Shown: positions 33,101 through 43,562 of the stretch, one piece after another
Layout of the letters: each line of letters begins with the position of its first letter
Position numbering within the stretch: the first letter of the stretch is position 1
The notes under the pieces: model-generated
Seen by the model: only the letters and a program-made list of their open reading frames with translations
The model's database searches: none
What the model was told of the DNA's origin: nothing
Translations under genes and position numbers: made by a program
Source of the DNA: Phycisphaera sp.
Lineage (GTDB): Bacteria > Planctomycetota > Phycisphaerae > Phycisphaerales > Zrk34
DNA: 64,000 bases
Direction: 5' to 3'
Assembly: GCA_016125285.1 (NCBI GenBank)
Contig: WGMA01000031.1
Coordinates: 1 to 64,000, forward strand

Positions 33101-33250
33101 AATAAAGTCGATCTTCTTTTCCGCGGGCTTGGGCAGGCGGCTCAGCAGATCCCTTTCCGTCTCCTGCGCACGCGCGGTCGTCGTCGCGGCCCCGAGCCCG
33201 ACGACGATCGTCGCGATACACCACAGAAGCATGCGACGCGTGGCGCTCAC
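30188..33250 (-). CDS. Secreted DUF1549/DUF1553 c-type cytochrome
   Basis: Protein of 1,020 residues. The GTG at 33250 overlaps the TGA of the IclR gene (GTGA) with GGAG 7 nt upstream; the ATG at 33232 is a weaker alternative. A signal peptide follows ([14 protein letters not shown] to TTTARA). Haem c sites: CFKCH at 61-65 (Planctomycete cytochrome C domain) and CARCH near 362. DUF1549 is marked by [20 protein letters not shown] and [20 protein letters not shown], and DUF1553 by [20 protein letters not shown] and the C-terminal [15 protein letters not shown]. Between them is a roughly 150-residue beta-rich insert ([17 protein letters not shown]) resembling a discoidin-like module. Likely an extracytoplasmic redox protein; donor, acceptor and substrate unknown. 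Confidence 0.92.
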   Translation of the reverse strand: [1020 protein letters not shown]

Positions 33251-34068
33251 TTCATCTCTCCGATAAGGCTCGATACGCGATCGCCCGCGGCTTTGACCTG
33301 GATGCCGAGTTCGCGGAAGCGGGTCTTGGGCATGCGCTTCGCCGGTCCGGAAATCCAGATCGTGCCCACGACGGCATCGGTCGCGTCGAAGATCGGGGCG
33401 GCGATACAGTGGATGCCTTCGTCGGCCTCCGCGTAGTCGGTAGAGTAGCCGTCGGACAGAATCTGCTCGCATTCACGCAGCAGCGCGGCCTTCCGCGTGA
33501 TGGTGCGCGGCGTGCATCGCACCAAATCGATCTGGTCGATCACCGCGTCCCGCCGCGCGTCGGGCATGTGCGCCAGCAGCAGCTTGCCGGGGGCGTTGTT
33601 GTACAGCGGAAAGCGCAGGCCGAGGTCGACGGCGATACGCAGCGCTTCGAGGCCCTCGACCTGATCGATGATCACGCCCTCCAGGCCGTTTAGCACGCCC
33701 AACTGAACGGTCTCGCGTGTCTCGTCCCGCAGCGCGGTCATCGCCTCGTGCGAGATCGCGGGGAGGCTGACGCTGCCCCAACGCGGCGGCGCCAGGCGGA
33801 GCAGTTGGGGCGTGAGCTGAAACGCCTTCGATCCCGCGTCACGCGACAGATAACCTCGCGCCAGCAGGGTCTGCGTGATGCGGAACACGGCGTTCATCGG
33901 GAAGCCGAGCTGATCGCTCAGCTCGGACAGCGTGTATCCGGTTGGCGAAGTGCTCAGCAGTTCGAGGATGTCGAGGGATCGATCGAGGGCGGGGACCGAT
34001 CCTGGCGATGACGCGTCGGCGTCGGCGGCGGATCGCTCGGCTGTGCTGGGCGTCTTGACTCGGCTCAT
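33247..34068 (-). CDS. IclR-family transcriptional regulator (first of two)
   Basis: Protein of 273 residues from ATG 34068. The winged helix-turn-helix is at about 27-80 (ALDRSLDILELLSTSPTGYT, then LSELSDQLGFPMNAVFRITQ), and the IclR effector domain fills about 95-265 (SHEAMTALRDETRETVQLGV, NNAPGKLLLAHMPD, EGIHCIAAPIFDATDAVVGT). It is the first gene of the operon with the DUF1549/1553 cytochrome and the DUF1501 protein, and overlaps the former. It probably controls its own operon through the palindrome at 34084-34097; that link is inferred from position. The effector is unknown, though many IclR proteins respond to sugar acids or aromatic acids. Confidence 0.93.
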   Translation of the reverse strand: MSRVKTPSTAERSAADADASSPGSVPALDRSLDILELLSTSPTGYTLSELSDQLGFPMNAVFRITQTLLARGYLSRDAGSKAFQLTPQLLRLAPPRWGSVSLPAISHEAMTALRDETRETVQLGVLNGLEGVIIDQVEGLEALRIAVDLGLRFPLYNNAPGKLLLAHMPDARRDAVIDQIDLVRCTPRTITRKAALLRECEQILSDGYSTDYAEADEGIHCIAAPIFDATDAVVGTIWISGPAKRMPKTRFRELGIQVKAAGDRVSSLIGEMK

Positions 34069-34083
34069 CGTGTGCTCACGTGT

Positions 34084-34097
34084 TTCTACAAGTAGAA
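34084..34097. promoter_or_regulatory. Perfect 14-bp palindrome, candidate IclR operator
   Basis: The top strand reads TTCTACAAGTAGAA, a perfect TTCTAC/GTAGAA dyad with a 2-bp centre. It lies 16-29 bp upstream of the IclR start and just downstream of the predicted -10 of that gene, a position typical of autorepression. Confidence 0.5.
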
Positions 34098-34111
34098 GTC
34101 ATTCCGGATAT

Positions 34112-34141
34112 AGAATACGCAGCGGCAGCCGCGCCGGTCAA
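34112..34141 (-). promoter_or_regulatory. Sigma-70-like promoter of the IclR-cytochrome-DUF1501 operon
   Basis: On the minus strand TTGACC (34141-34136) is followed by an 18-bp spacer and TATTCT (34117-34112). The predicted transcription start falls near 34105, before the 14-bp palindrome and the ATG at 34068. Confidence 0.45.
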
Positions 34142-34234
34142 GCGATCGGCGCAAAAAGCGGTTCAATCGCCGCGTGATCGCGGCGGCGTCGGGAGTCGTC
34201 AGAGGAATGGCGGGGCGGAGAACCGGTTCGTCGC

Positions 34235-34981
34235 TCAGGCCTTATGGCGGTTTCGAAATTCGCTGGGCGTCACTCGCATGACCTGCTTGAATTGCCGCGC
34301 GAAGTAGTTCTGGTCGCTGAACCCGCATCGGAACGCGACCTCGCCGATCGACAGAGCCCTGCCGGACAGGTGTCCGCACGCGTCGTGGATCCGCAGCCGG
34401 ATGAGGAACTGCCGCGGCGTCATGCGGAAGTTCTTCTTGAACTCGCGATGAAACTGAGGGACGGAGAGGTGGCACTTGCGTGCGAGCGTCGCGACCTCCA
34501 CGTCGTCGCGGTAATGTTCCTGCAGGTGTTCGACGGCGGGCAGCACGCGCGTAAACGGATTAAGGCGTTTGTCCGCGGCGTTCAACTGGCGACTGATGCC
34601 GACCAGGCCGGCGATCTTTCCGGCCGCGTCACGCAGCGGAAACTTGCTGGTGCAGAACCAGCTGAGCAATCCGGCGCTGGTGACGTTCAGTTCGATCCGC
34701 TCGAGCACCGGCTCACCGGTCCGGATCACGTACGCGTCGTCCTCCGCAAACGCGGTCGCCAGGCTGGTTGGAAAGAAATCGTGGCTGGATTTGCCGCGCA
34801 TGTCTTCGGGCGGCACGAAGCGAAACAGGGCGTGCTTGTGTGTCGTGTTGCACGCGACGAGCCTGCTTTGTCGGTCCTTGACGAAGAACAGGACACCGGG
34901 CACGAACTCGAACAGCCGGCAGATGTTGTCATCGAACCGTAGGTTCTCAAAGAATTCAGGATCAAGGATGGTCGGTGTCAT
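34235..34981 (-). CDS. AraC-family regulator with N-terminal PAS domain
   Basis: Protein of 248 residues from ATG 34981 (AGGA 8 nt upstream). Residues about 20-135 form a PAS fold (ICRLFEFVPGVLFFVKDRQS, then FPLRDAAGKIAGLVGISRQL). Residues about 145-245 hold the two AraC helix-turn-helices, including IGEVAFRCGFSDQNYFARQF and the closing MRVTPSEFRNRHK. It diverges from a sulfatase gene. The 207-bp gap between them carries a 21-bp-spaced direct repeat, the usual operator geometry for AraC monomers, so the sulfatase is its likely target. The PAS domain points to sensing a cytoplasmic ligand, which cannot be identified here. Confidence 0.92.
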   Translation of the reverse strand: MTPTILDPEFFENLRFDDNICRLFEFVPGVLFFVKDRQSRLVACNTTHKHALFRFVPPEDMRGKSSHDFFPTSLATAFAEDDAYVIRTGEPVLERIELNVTSAGLLSWFCTSKFPLRDAAGKIAGLVGISRQLNAADKRLNPFTRVLPAVEHLQEHYRDDVEVATLARKCHLSVPQFHREFKKNFRMTPRQFLIRLRIHDACGHLSGRALSIGEVAFRCGFSDQNYFARQFKQVMRVTPSEFRNRHKA

Positions 34982-35093
34982 TCGGGCGTCCTGCCTGCGA
35001 GTTGTTTGTGCTAAGAATAGTCACGGTGCAAGCGGTCGGCAACGTCATTCATCGTACGAGTTGGCGATCGGCTGGCTCCGGTTTGATATTTGT

Positions 35094-35131
35094 GTGCTAG
35101 CCTTTCGGCGGTCGGTGCTAGCGTTTTCGCG
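35094..35131 (+). promoter_or_regulatory. Direct repeat with 21-bp period, candidate AraC binding sites
   Basis: GTGCTAGCCTTTCGGCG (35094-35110) and GTGCTAGCGTTTTCGCG (35115-35131) match at 14 of 17 positions, with GTGCTAGC identical, and their starts are exactly 21 bp apart. A weaker GTGCTAAG occurs at 35008-35015, close to the AraC gene. The pair lies 58-95 bp upstream of the sulfatase start, where a class II activator would contact polymerase. Confidence 0.55.
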
Positions 35132-35188
35132 TCACGTGATCGTATGGTGAGATAGAGCTTCAACCCTGGCACAGAGAGGAATCGAGCG

Positions 35189-36703
35189 ATGACGACGCGC
35201 GCATTCAATCGGCTGACCGGACTCGCTCTGCTTGCCATCGCGTGCCTCACGCTGTCGCCGGGACGCCTCGCCGCGGCGCAGGAACGCGGGCGGCCCAACA
35301 TCGTCTGGATCGTCGCCGAGAACCTCAAACTCGACCTCGGCTGTTACGGCGCGCAGCACGTCAGGACACCGAACCTCGATGGCCTCGCTGCGAAGGGCGT
35401 GCTCTATACGAAGGTGTTCGCCACCGCGCCGGTGTGCGCGACCAGCCGCAGCGCCTTCTTTACCGGCATGTATCAGACGACGACCGACACGCAGAACATG
35501 CGATCGCACCGTGACGACGACTACCGCCTGCCCGAGGGCGTGCGGCCGCTCACGCATCGACTCAAGGACGCGGGCTACACCACCGGCAACATCACAACGA
35601 TCGGGGGTGAGGTTGTCGGCTCCGGCAAGCTCGACCTCAACTTCGTTCACGAGGGCAAGCTGTACGACACCAACGCGTGGGAAGACCTGCCGAAGCATCA
35701 GCCGTTCTTCGCGCAGATCAACACGCTTGAGGCGGAGTACGACATCTACGATCGGCAGACCTGGCGTGTGCCGCGCGTGAAGTGGAAGGGCGAGGACCAG
35801 CACGAGAAGATCGCGAAGCCGCAGGACGTCACACCGCCGCCGTATTACCCGGACCATCCGCTGGTGCGCGAGGAGTGGGCGCGGTACCTCAATTCGGTCT
35901 CCGGGCTTGACAAGACCATCGGCAAGATCCTCAGGCGGATCGAAGACGACGGGCTCGCCGACGACACGGTCATCATCTTCTTCGCCGACAACGGCCGACT
36001 CGAGCCGCGCGGCATCCACTGGCTGTACGACACGGGCATCCACGTGCCGATGATCGTGTACTGGCCGAAGAACTTCCCTGCGCCGGGCAACTACAAGCCG
36101 GGCACGGTCAGCGACGAGCTGATCAGCCTCATCGACGTCACCGCCACGACGCTTAGGTGCGCCGGGATCGCGCGCCCGTTGGGTATGCACGGGCGCGCGT
36201 TTCTCGGTGACCGCCTCGGACCGCCGCGGCAGTTCACGTTCTCGGCGCGCGACCGCATCGATGAAACCGTCAATCGTATCCGCAGCGTGCGCGGCCCGAA
36301 GTACCACTACATCCGCAACTACTACCCGGACCGGAGCTTCACTTCGCTGAACCGCTACAAGGAAAAGTGCTTCCCGATCAAGCCGCTGATGCGCAAGCTC
36401 ATGGCCGAGGGCAAGCTCACGGGCCCGCCCGCGGAGCTGATGTCGCCGACCGTCGCGCCCGAGCAACTGTTCGACACCGAGGCCGATCCTTACGAGATTC
36501 ACAACCTTGTCGACTCCGACAAGCCCGAGCATCACGACGCGCTGGTCCGCATGCGTGCGGCGCTGGACACGTGGATCGTCGAGACGCAGGACCAGGGCGT
36601 GTTCCCCGAGCCTAAGGAGGTTGTTGCGCCGTTCGAGAAGGAGATGCACGACTGGTTCGGGACCCCGGACTGGTATCCGTACAAGTCGAGCGGGTCGAAT
36701 TGA
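35189..36703 (+). CDS. Secreted sulfatase (heparan-N-sulfatase-like S1 family) with atypical active-site motif
   Basis: Protein of 504 residues from ATG 35189 (AGAGGA 8 nt upstream), with signal peptide MTTRAFNRLTGLALLAIACL to GRLAAA. The sulfatase fold is clear: RPNIVWIVAENLKLDLGCYG, then TPNLDGLAAKGVLYTKVF, the maturation site CATSR at 83-87, the metal-site region FFADNG near 265, and WLYDTGIHVPMIVYWP. The cysteine that becomes formylglycine is present, but the usual C-x-P/A-x-R has Thr at the third position, and the first metal ligands are E-N instead of D-D. The E-N form is seen in some sulfamidase-like enzymes. The likely substrate class is a sulfated polysaccharide. Probably activated by the divergent PAS-AraC regulator. 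No sulfatase-maturase gene is present in the window. Confidence 0.88.
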   Translation: MTTRAFNRLTGLALLAIACLTLSPGRLAAAQERGRPNIVWIVAENLKLDLGCYGAQHVRTPNLDGLAAKGVLYTKVFATAPVCATSRSAFFTGMYQTTTDTQNMRSHRDDDYRLPEGVRPLTHRLKDAGYTTGNITTIGGEVVGSGKLDLNFVHEGKLYDTNAWEDLPKHQPFFAQINTLEAEYDIYDRQTWRVPRVKWKGEDQHEKIAKPQDVTPPPYYPDHPLVREEWARYLNSVSGLDKTIGKILRRIEDDGLADDTVIIFFADNGRLEPRGIHWLYDTGIHVPMIVYWPKNFPAPGNYKPGTVSDELISLIDVTATTLRCAGIARPLGMHGRAFLGDRLGPPRQFTFSARDRIDETVNRIRSVRGPKYHYIRNYYPDRSFTSLNRYKEKCFPIKPLMRKLMAEGKLTGPPAELMSPTVAPEQLFDTEADPYEIHNLVDSDKPEHHDALVRMRAALDTWIVETQDQGVFPEPKEVVAPFEKEMHDWFGTPDWYPYKSSGSN

Positions 36704-36757
36704 TTGCTTCGCGGATCAGCGCAGAACGCTCGGCGGCGGCATCAGCGCCGCTTGTGT

Positions 36758-37998
<1,241 letters not shown>

Positions 37999-38002
<4 letters not shown>

Positions 38003-38411
38003 GACTGCGTGCCTCCGGCCGGGTCGGACTCGCCGCTCGACGCCGCCTTCGCGAGCAGCGCCTCGATCTTGCCGAGCAGGCGTTTGAGGTCGACAGGCTT
38101 GGTGTCGTAGTCGTCGCATCCCGCGTCGAGCGCCTTGCGGCGGTCCTCGGCGAGCGCGTGGGCGGTCAGCGCGATGATCGGCGTCGTGCTGATCGACACG
38201 TCGGAGTCCTCGCGGATCATGCGTGTCGCCGCCCAGCCGTCCATGACGGGCAGGCTCATGTCCATCAGGATCAGGTCGGGCCGTTCGCCGCGGGCCATCG
38301 CCACGCCCTGTTCGCCGTCGACGGCCATGATGACGTCGTAGTCGCGGCGCGACAGCCGACGCGAGAGCATGTCGCGATTCATCTCGTTGTCTTCGACGAT
38401 GAGGATCTTGC

Positions 38412-38415
<4 letters not shown>
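37999..38415 (-). CDS. Single-domain response regulator (CheY-like)
   Basis: Protein of 138 residues consisting of one receiver domain: E8-D9 acidic pocket, phosphoacceptor D52 (LILMDMSLPVMDGW), ALTAHA and YDTKPVD. There is no output domain. ATG 38415 overlaps the stop of the hybrid kinase gene (ATGA), and its own stop overlaps the start of the RR-PP2C gene, so the three are translationally chained. Its first helix (EDNEMNRDMLSRRLSRR) is almost identical to that of the downstream regulator, which points to duplication within the operon. It may be a phosphate relay or sink between kinase and phosphatase. Confidence 0.93.
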
Positions 38416-40994
<2,579 letters not shown>

Positions 40995-41029
40995 GCACGC
41001 GCCGCCGTGTCAACCGGGCTTGCGAGCGT

Positions 41030-42337
41030 CTATTGAATCAGGTGCTCGATGCCGAACACGAAAGTCTTGCCCGGGCGGAGCCCGTCGTCGTGGTTGAGCG
41101 GAAAGGCCACGCCGGCCTTCAGGTGCGTCGTCTCGAAAATGTTGACCTTGGCGCCGAAGCCGACGTCGACCGGCGAGTCACCGACGCCGTCGCCGCTGTG
41201 CTCCCACCGGCCGAGGATGTCCGCCGAGAGCGTCACGCGCTCGTGGATGGAGTACTCGGTGCCCACGGCGTAGCGGATGTTGCTGAGGCTGGTCTCGTCG
41301 GCGACCAGCTCGTAGCCGAGGTTGAGGTGCGGCTTGAAGTTGCCGAACGCCTTGGCGAGGATCGCCACGACCTGCAGCCGCGTGTGCCCGGTGCCGAGCA
41401 GGTTCGACTCGTCGCCGGTCGGCAGGATGATCTGGCCGGCGACCGCGAAGTCGGGCAGGTCCTCGTCGCCGCGCAGGAAGTTGTACTTGGTGCGGAGGGC
41501 GATGTCGCCGATGCCGGTGGCGTCGCCGCCGGTCTGCGACGTGCGCGCGTCGAAGTCGGGTCCGCCGTCGGGGTCCGGCCCGGGCGGCTCGTGGAAGTTG
41601 TGCACATCGTTGATCGGGCTGTTGTCGATGATCGACGCGGTGGCGTGGGCCTCGGCGTGGGTGTGCACGATGGGGAGGATCACGCCGACGTCCCACTGGT
41701 CGTTGATGCCGTACTCGGCGAACAGCTCGGCGACGTCCTGATCGAGCTCAAGGTCGATGTCGACGAGGATCTCGTCCAGTTCGAAGTCGAACGTCGGGCC
41801 CATCGGGCCGAACGGCTGAAAGGGCGCGAGCATGCCGTCGGGCACGCCGAACCCGCCGTTGCCCGCGACGTCGGGGTGCTTGAGGCGGAACGACAGATCG
41901 TCGAGCTTGTTGCCTTCGAAATACTTGTACTCGATGCGCGAGTAGGTCATGCCGATATTGATGTTGCCCTTGCCGACGGTCGTTGCGCTCTCGGCGAAGA
42001 TTGGGCCGAGGCTCCCGGTCGTACGCACCGGCAGGCCGGTCTCCAGATCGAGGATGAAACCGACGACGGCCGACGACGTCGAGGTGCCGCCGATGTTCGA
42101 CGACACGGCCTCGCTGAGCCCGCTGAGCGCGTCGGCCGCTTCGTCGGTGAAGTGCGCGTCGTGCCCGCCCGCCGAGACAGCCAGACGGATGCCGTCACCG
42201 CCGTAAAGGTCCTTGATGACGTCGCGCAGATCGCCGCCTGCCCGCGCCTTTGGCGATGCGGCGCCGACCGTCACCGCAATGGCAACAGCCCCTAGCCAGA
42301 CTCTGGCCGTGTACTTCCCCGAGATTGTGCTACGCAT
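41030..42337 (-). CDS. Outer-membrane beta-barrel protein (transporter/MetA-like)
   Basis: Protein of 435 residues. ATG 42337 has AGGGG 6 nt upstream and leads into a signal peptide (LGAVAIAVTVGAASPKARA). The mature protein begins with an acidic region (DLYGGDGIRLAVSAGGHDAH) and then has alternating strands typical of a barrel (GKGNINIGMTYSRIEYKYF, QWDVGVILPIVHTHAEAHAT, GIGDIALRTKYNF, FAVAGQIILPTGDESNLLGT, LKAGVAFPLNHDDG). The pattern GDIALRTKYNF-LPTGD is characteristic of the MetA-pathway/transporter-like barrel group. It may be a pore for the ligand sensed by this operon, but no substrate can be assigned. It is 42 bp after the substrate-binding protein gene and 35 bp before the kinase. Confidence 0.8.
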   Translation of the reverse strand: MRSTISGKYTARVWLGAVAIAVTVGAASPKARAGGDLRDVIKDLYGGDGIRLAVSAGGHDAHFTDEAADALSGLSEAVSSNIGGTSTSSAVVGFILDLETGLPVRTTGSLGPIFAESATTVGKGNINIGMTYSRIEYKYFEGNKLDDLSFRLKHPDVAGNGGFGVPDGMLAPFQPFGPMGPTFDFELDEILVDIDLELDQDVAELFAEYGINDQWDVGVILPIVHTHAEAHATASIIDNSPINDVHNFHEPPGPDPDGGPDFDARTSQTGGDATGIGDIALRTKYNFLRGDEDLPDFAVAGQIILPTGDESNLLGTGHTRLQVVAILAKAFGNFKPHLNLGYELVADETSLSNIRYAVGTEYSIHERVTLSADILGRWEHSGDGVGDSPVDVGFGAKVNIFETTHLKAGVAFPLNHDDGLRPGKTFVFGIEHLIQ

Positions 42338-42379
42338 GATCGACCCCTGATCTCTACGTGAGTGCCCTTGTGTGGTGTG

Positions 42380-43375
42380 TCAGCGGATCACTTCGTCCGC
42401 CTGTGCAATGATGCTCTCAGGTACGCTGATCCCCATTTTCTTCGCGGCCCTGAGGTTAACGACTAGGCTGGTCTTGCGCGCCATCGTGAACGGCACCGAC
42501 GCGGCGTCCTTCCCTGACAGGATGAGGTTCGCCAGTTCGCCGGCCTGCTGGCCGATATCTTCGCTGCTCGCAAAGCAAAGCGAAAGTGTCGTGCCGAGCT
42601 GCGCCTGCGACTTCGAGATGCCGACCACCGGCACCTTCAGCCGATACGACACGTCTAGAAGACGCTCGACCACGCGCGGCGCCAGGCACGCGTTGTCCGG
42701 CACCAGCCACAACGCGTCGAGCTTGGCGTCCTTGAATTCGTTGATCGCCTTGATCGCGTCGCCCGGCCCGTCGATCGGCTTGGCGAGCAGGGTGATGCCG
42801 AGCTTCTCCGCGGCCTGCTGAGCTTCACGGATCAGGAAGCCCGTCGTGTCATTTGCGTAGATCGTGCCTACACGCTGCAGACCCGGGATGAGGCTCTTGA
42901 GGGTCTGCAGCGTCTGTTCGGGCGACACGTTCATACTCGCGCCGGTGATGTTGTCCTGGTTCGCCGCGAGGATGCTCGGGGGGTTCAGCACCATCGAGTA
43001 TACGACCGGCGTGCTGGTCTTCGTCTGCACCGCCGCACGCAGGGCGTAGATGCCCACGGCGTAGATCAGGTCGGGCTTGTCCTCGGTGAGGATCTTCTCG
43101 AAGACCTTCTTCGCGGCGCCCGGGTCGCGTTCGCCTTTCAGGTCGTAGGTGGCGATGACCTTGTGGTGCGTCGACTTCTCGAAGCCCTTCACCGCGTCGC
43201 GATAGGCCGGGGCGTTTGCGCTAAGCAGCACGACCACGTTCTCCGCGTGGCAGGGCGTCGAGGCGGTCGCAATCAGAGTGACGGCGGTGAGGAGCAGCGC
43301 GTACGGAAGCACGGCCGCGCAGGAGATGCGCCGGCGAAACGAACCGTTTTTGTGTCGTCCGTCGCGGCTCAACAT
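42380..43375 (-). CDS. ABC-type substrate-binding protein (ABC_sub_bind family), likely sensor input
   Basis: Protein of 331 residues from ATG 43375. A TTG two codons upstream (43381) is better spaced from GAGG and may be the true start. A signal anchor or peptide (AAVLPYALLLTAVTLIATAS to PCHA) is followed by the periplasmic binding fold of the ABC_sub_bind family: VVVLLSANAPAYRDAVKGF, PDLIYAVGIYALRAAV, PVVYSMVLNPPSILA, GTIYANDTTGFLIREAQQAA, LDALWLVPDNACLAP and RKTSLVVNLRAAKKMGISVP. No permease or ATPase gene for this protein is adjacent; the operon continues with an outer-membrane barrel and a two-component system. It therefore probably delivers a ligand to the hybrid kinase instead of to a transporter. 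Confidence 0.85.
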   Translation of the reverse strand: MLSRDGRHKNGSFRRRISCAAVLPYALLLTAVTLIATASTPCHAENVVVLLSANAPAYRDAVKGFEKSTHHKVIATYDLKGERDPGAAKKVFEKILTEDKPDLIYAVGIYALRAAVQTKTSTPVVYSMVLNPPSILAANQDNITGASMNVSPEQTLQTLKSLIPGLQRVGTIYANDTTGFLIREAQQAAEKLGITLLAKPIDGPGDAIKAINEFKDAKLDALWLVPDNACLAPRVVERLLDVSYRLKVPVVGISKSQAQLGTTLSLCFASSEDIGQQAGELANLILSGKDAASVPFTMARKTSLVVNLRAAKKMGISVPESIIAQADEVIR

Positions 43376-43423
43376 ATTCAATTGGGCCTCAACCGGTTAC
43401 AGGGTGTTTGGCCTAAGAAATTC

Positions 43424-43452
43424 AGTATATCAGTCTGATGTCGGCATGACTA
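43424..43452 (-). promoter_or_regulatory. Sigma-70-like promoter of the five-gene signalling operon
   Basis: Minus strand: TAGTCA (43452-43447), 17-bp spacer, TATACT (43429-43424). The -10 matches 5 of 6 consensus positions and the -35 4 of 6. The predicted start near 43417 gives a leader of about 40 nt before the substrate-binding protein gene. The remaining gap up to 43562 holds no gene that I can support. Confidence 0.42.
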
Positions 43453-43562
43453 CGCGATATGGCGCACCAAACTGCGAATTTACGCCCGTTCCGCCCGATA
43501 ATCCATGGTTAATACGCGGCATTTGCGCGGCGGTTCGCCGGCGTGTGCGTGGCGGGGCGGTG

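Noticed and set aside
43528-43540. Stem-loop CGGCG-GTT-CGCCG just after the permease gene
   Set aside because: A 5-bp GC stem without a T-tract is common by chance at this GC content; I would not call it a terminator.
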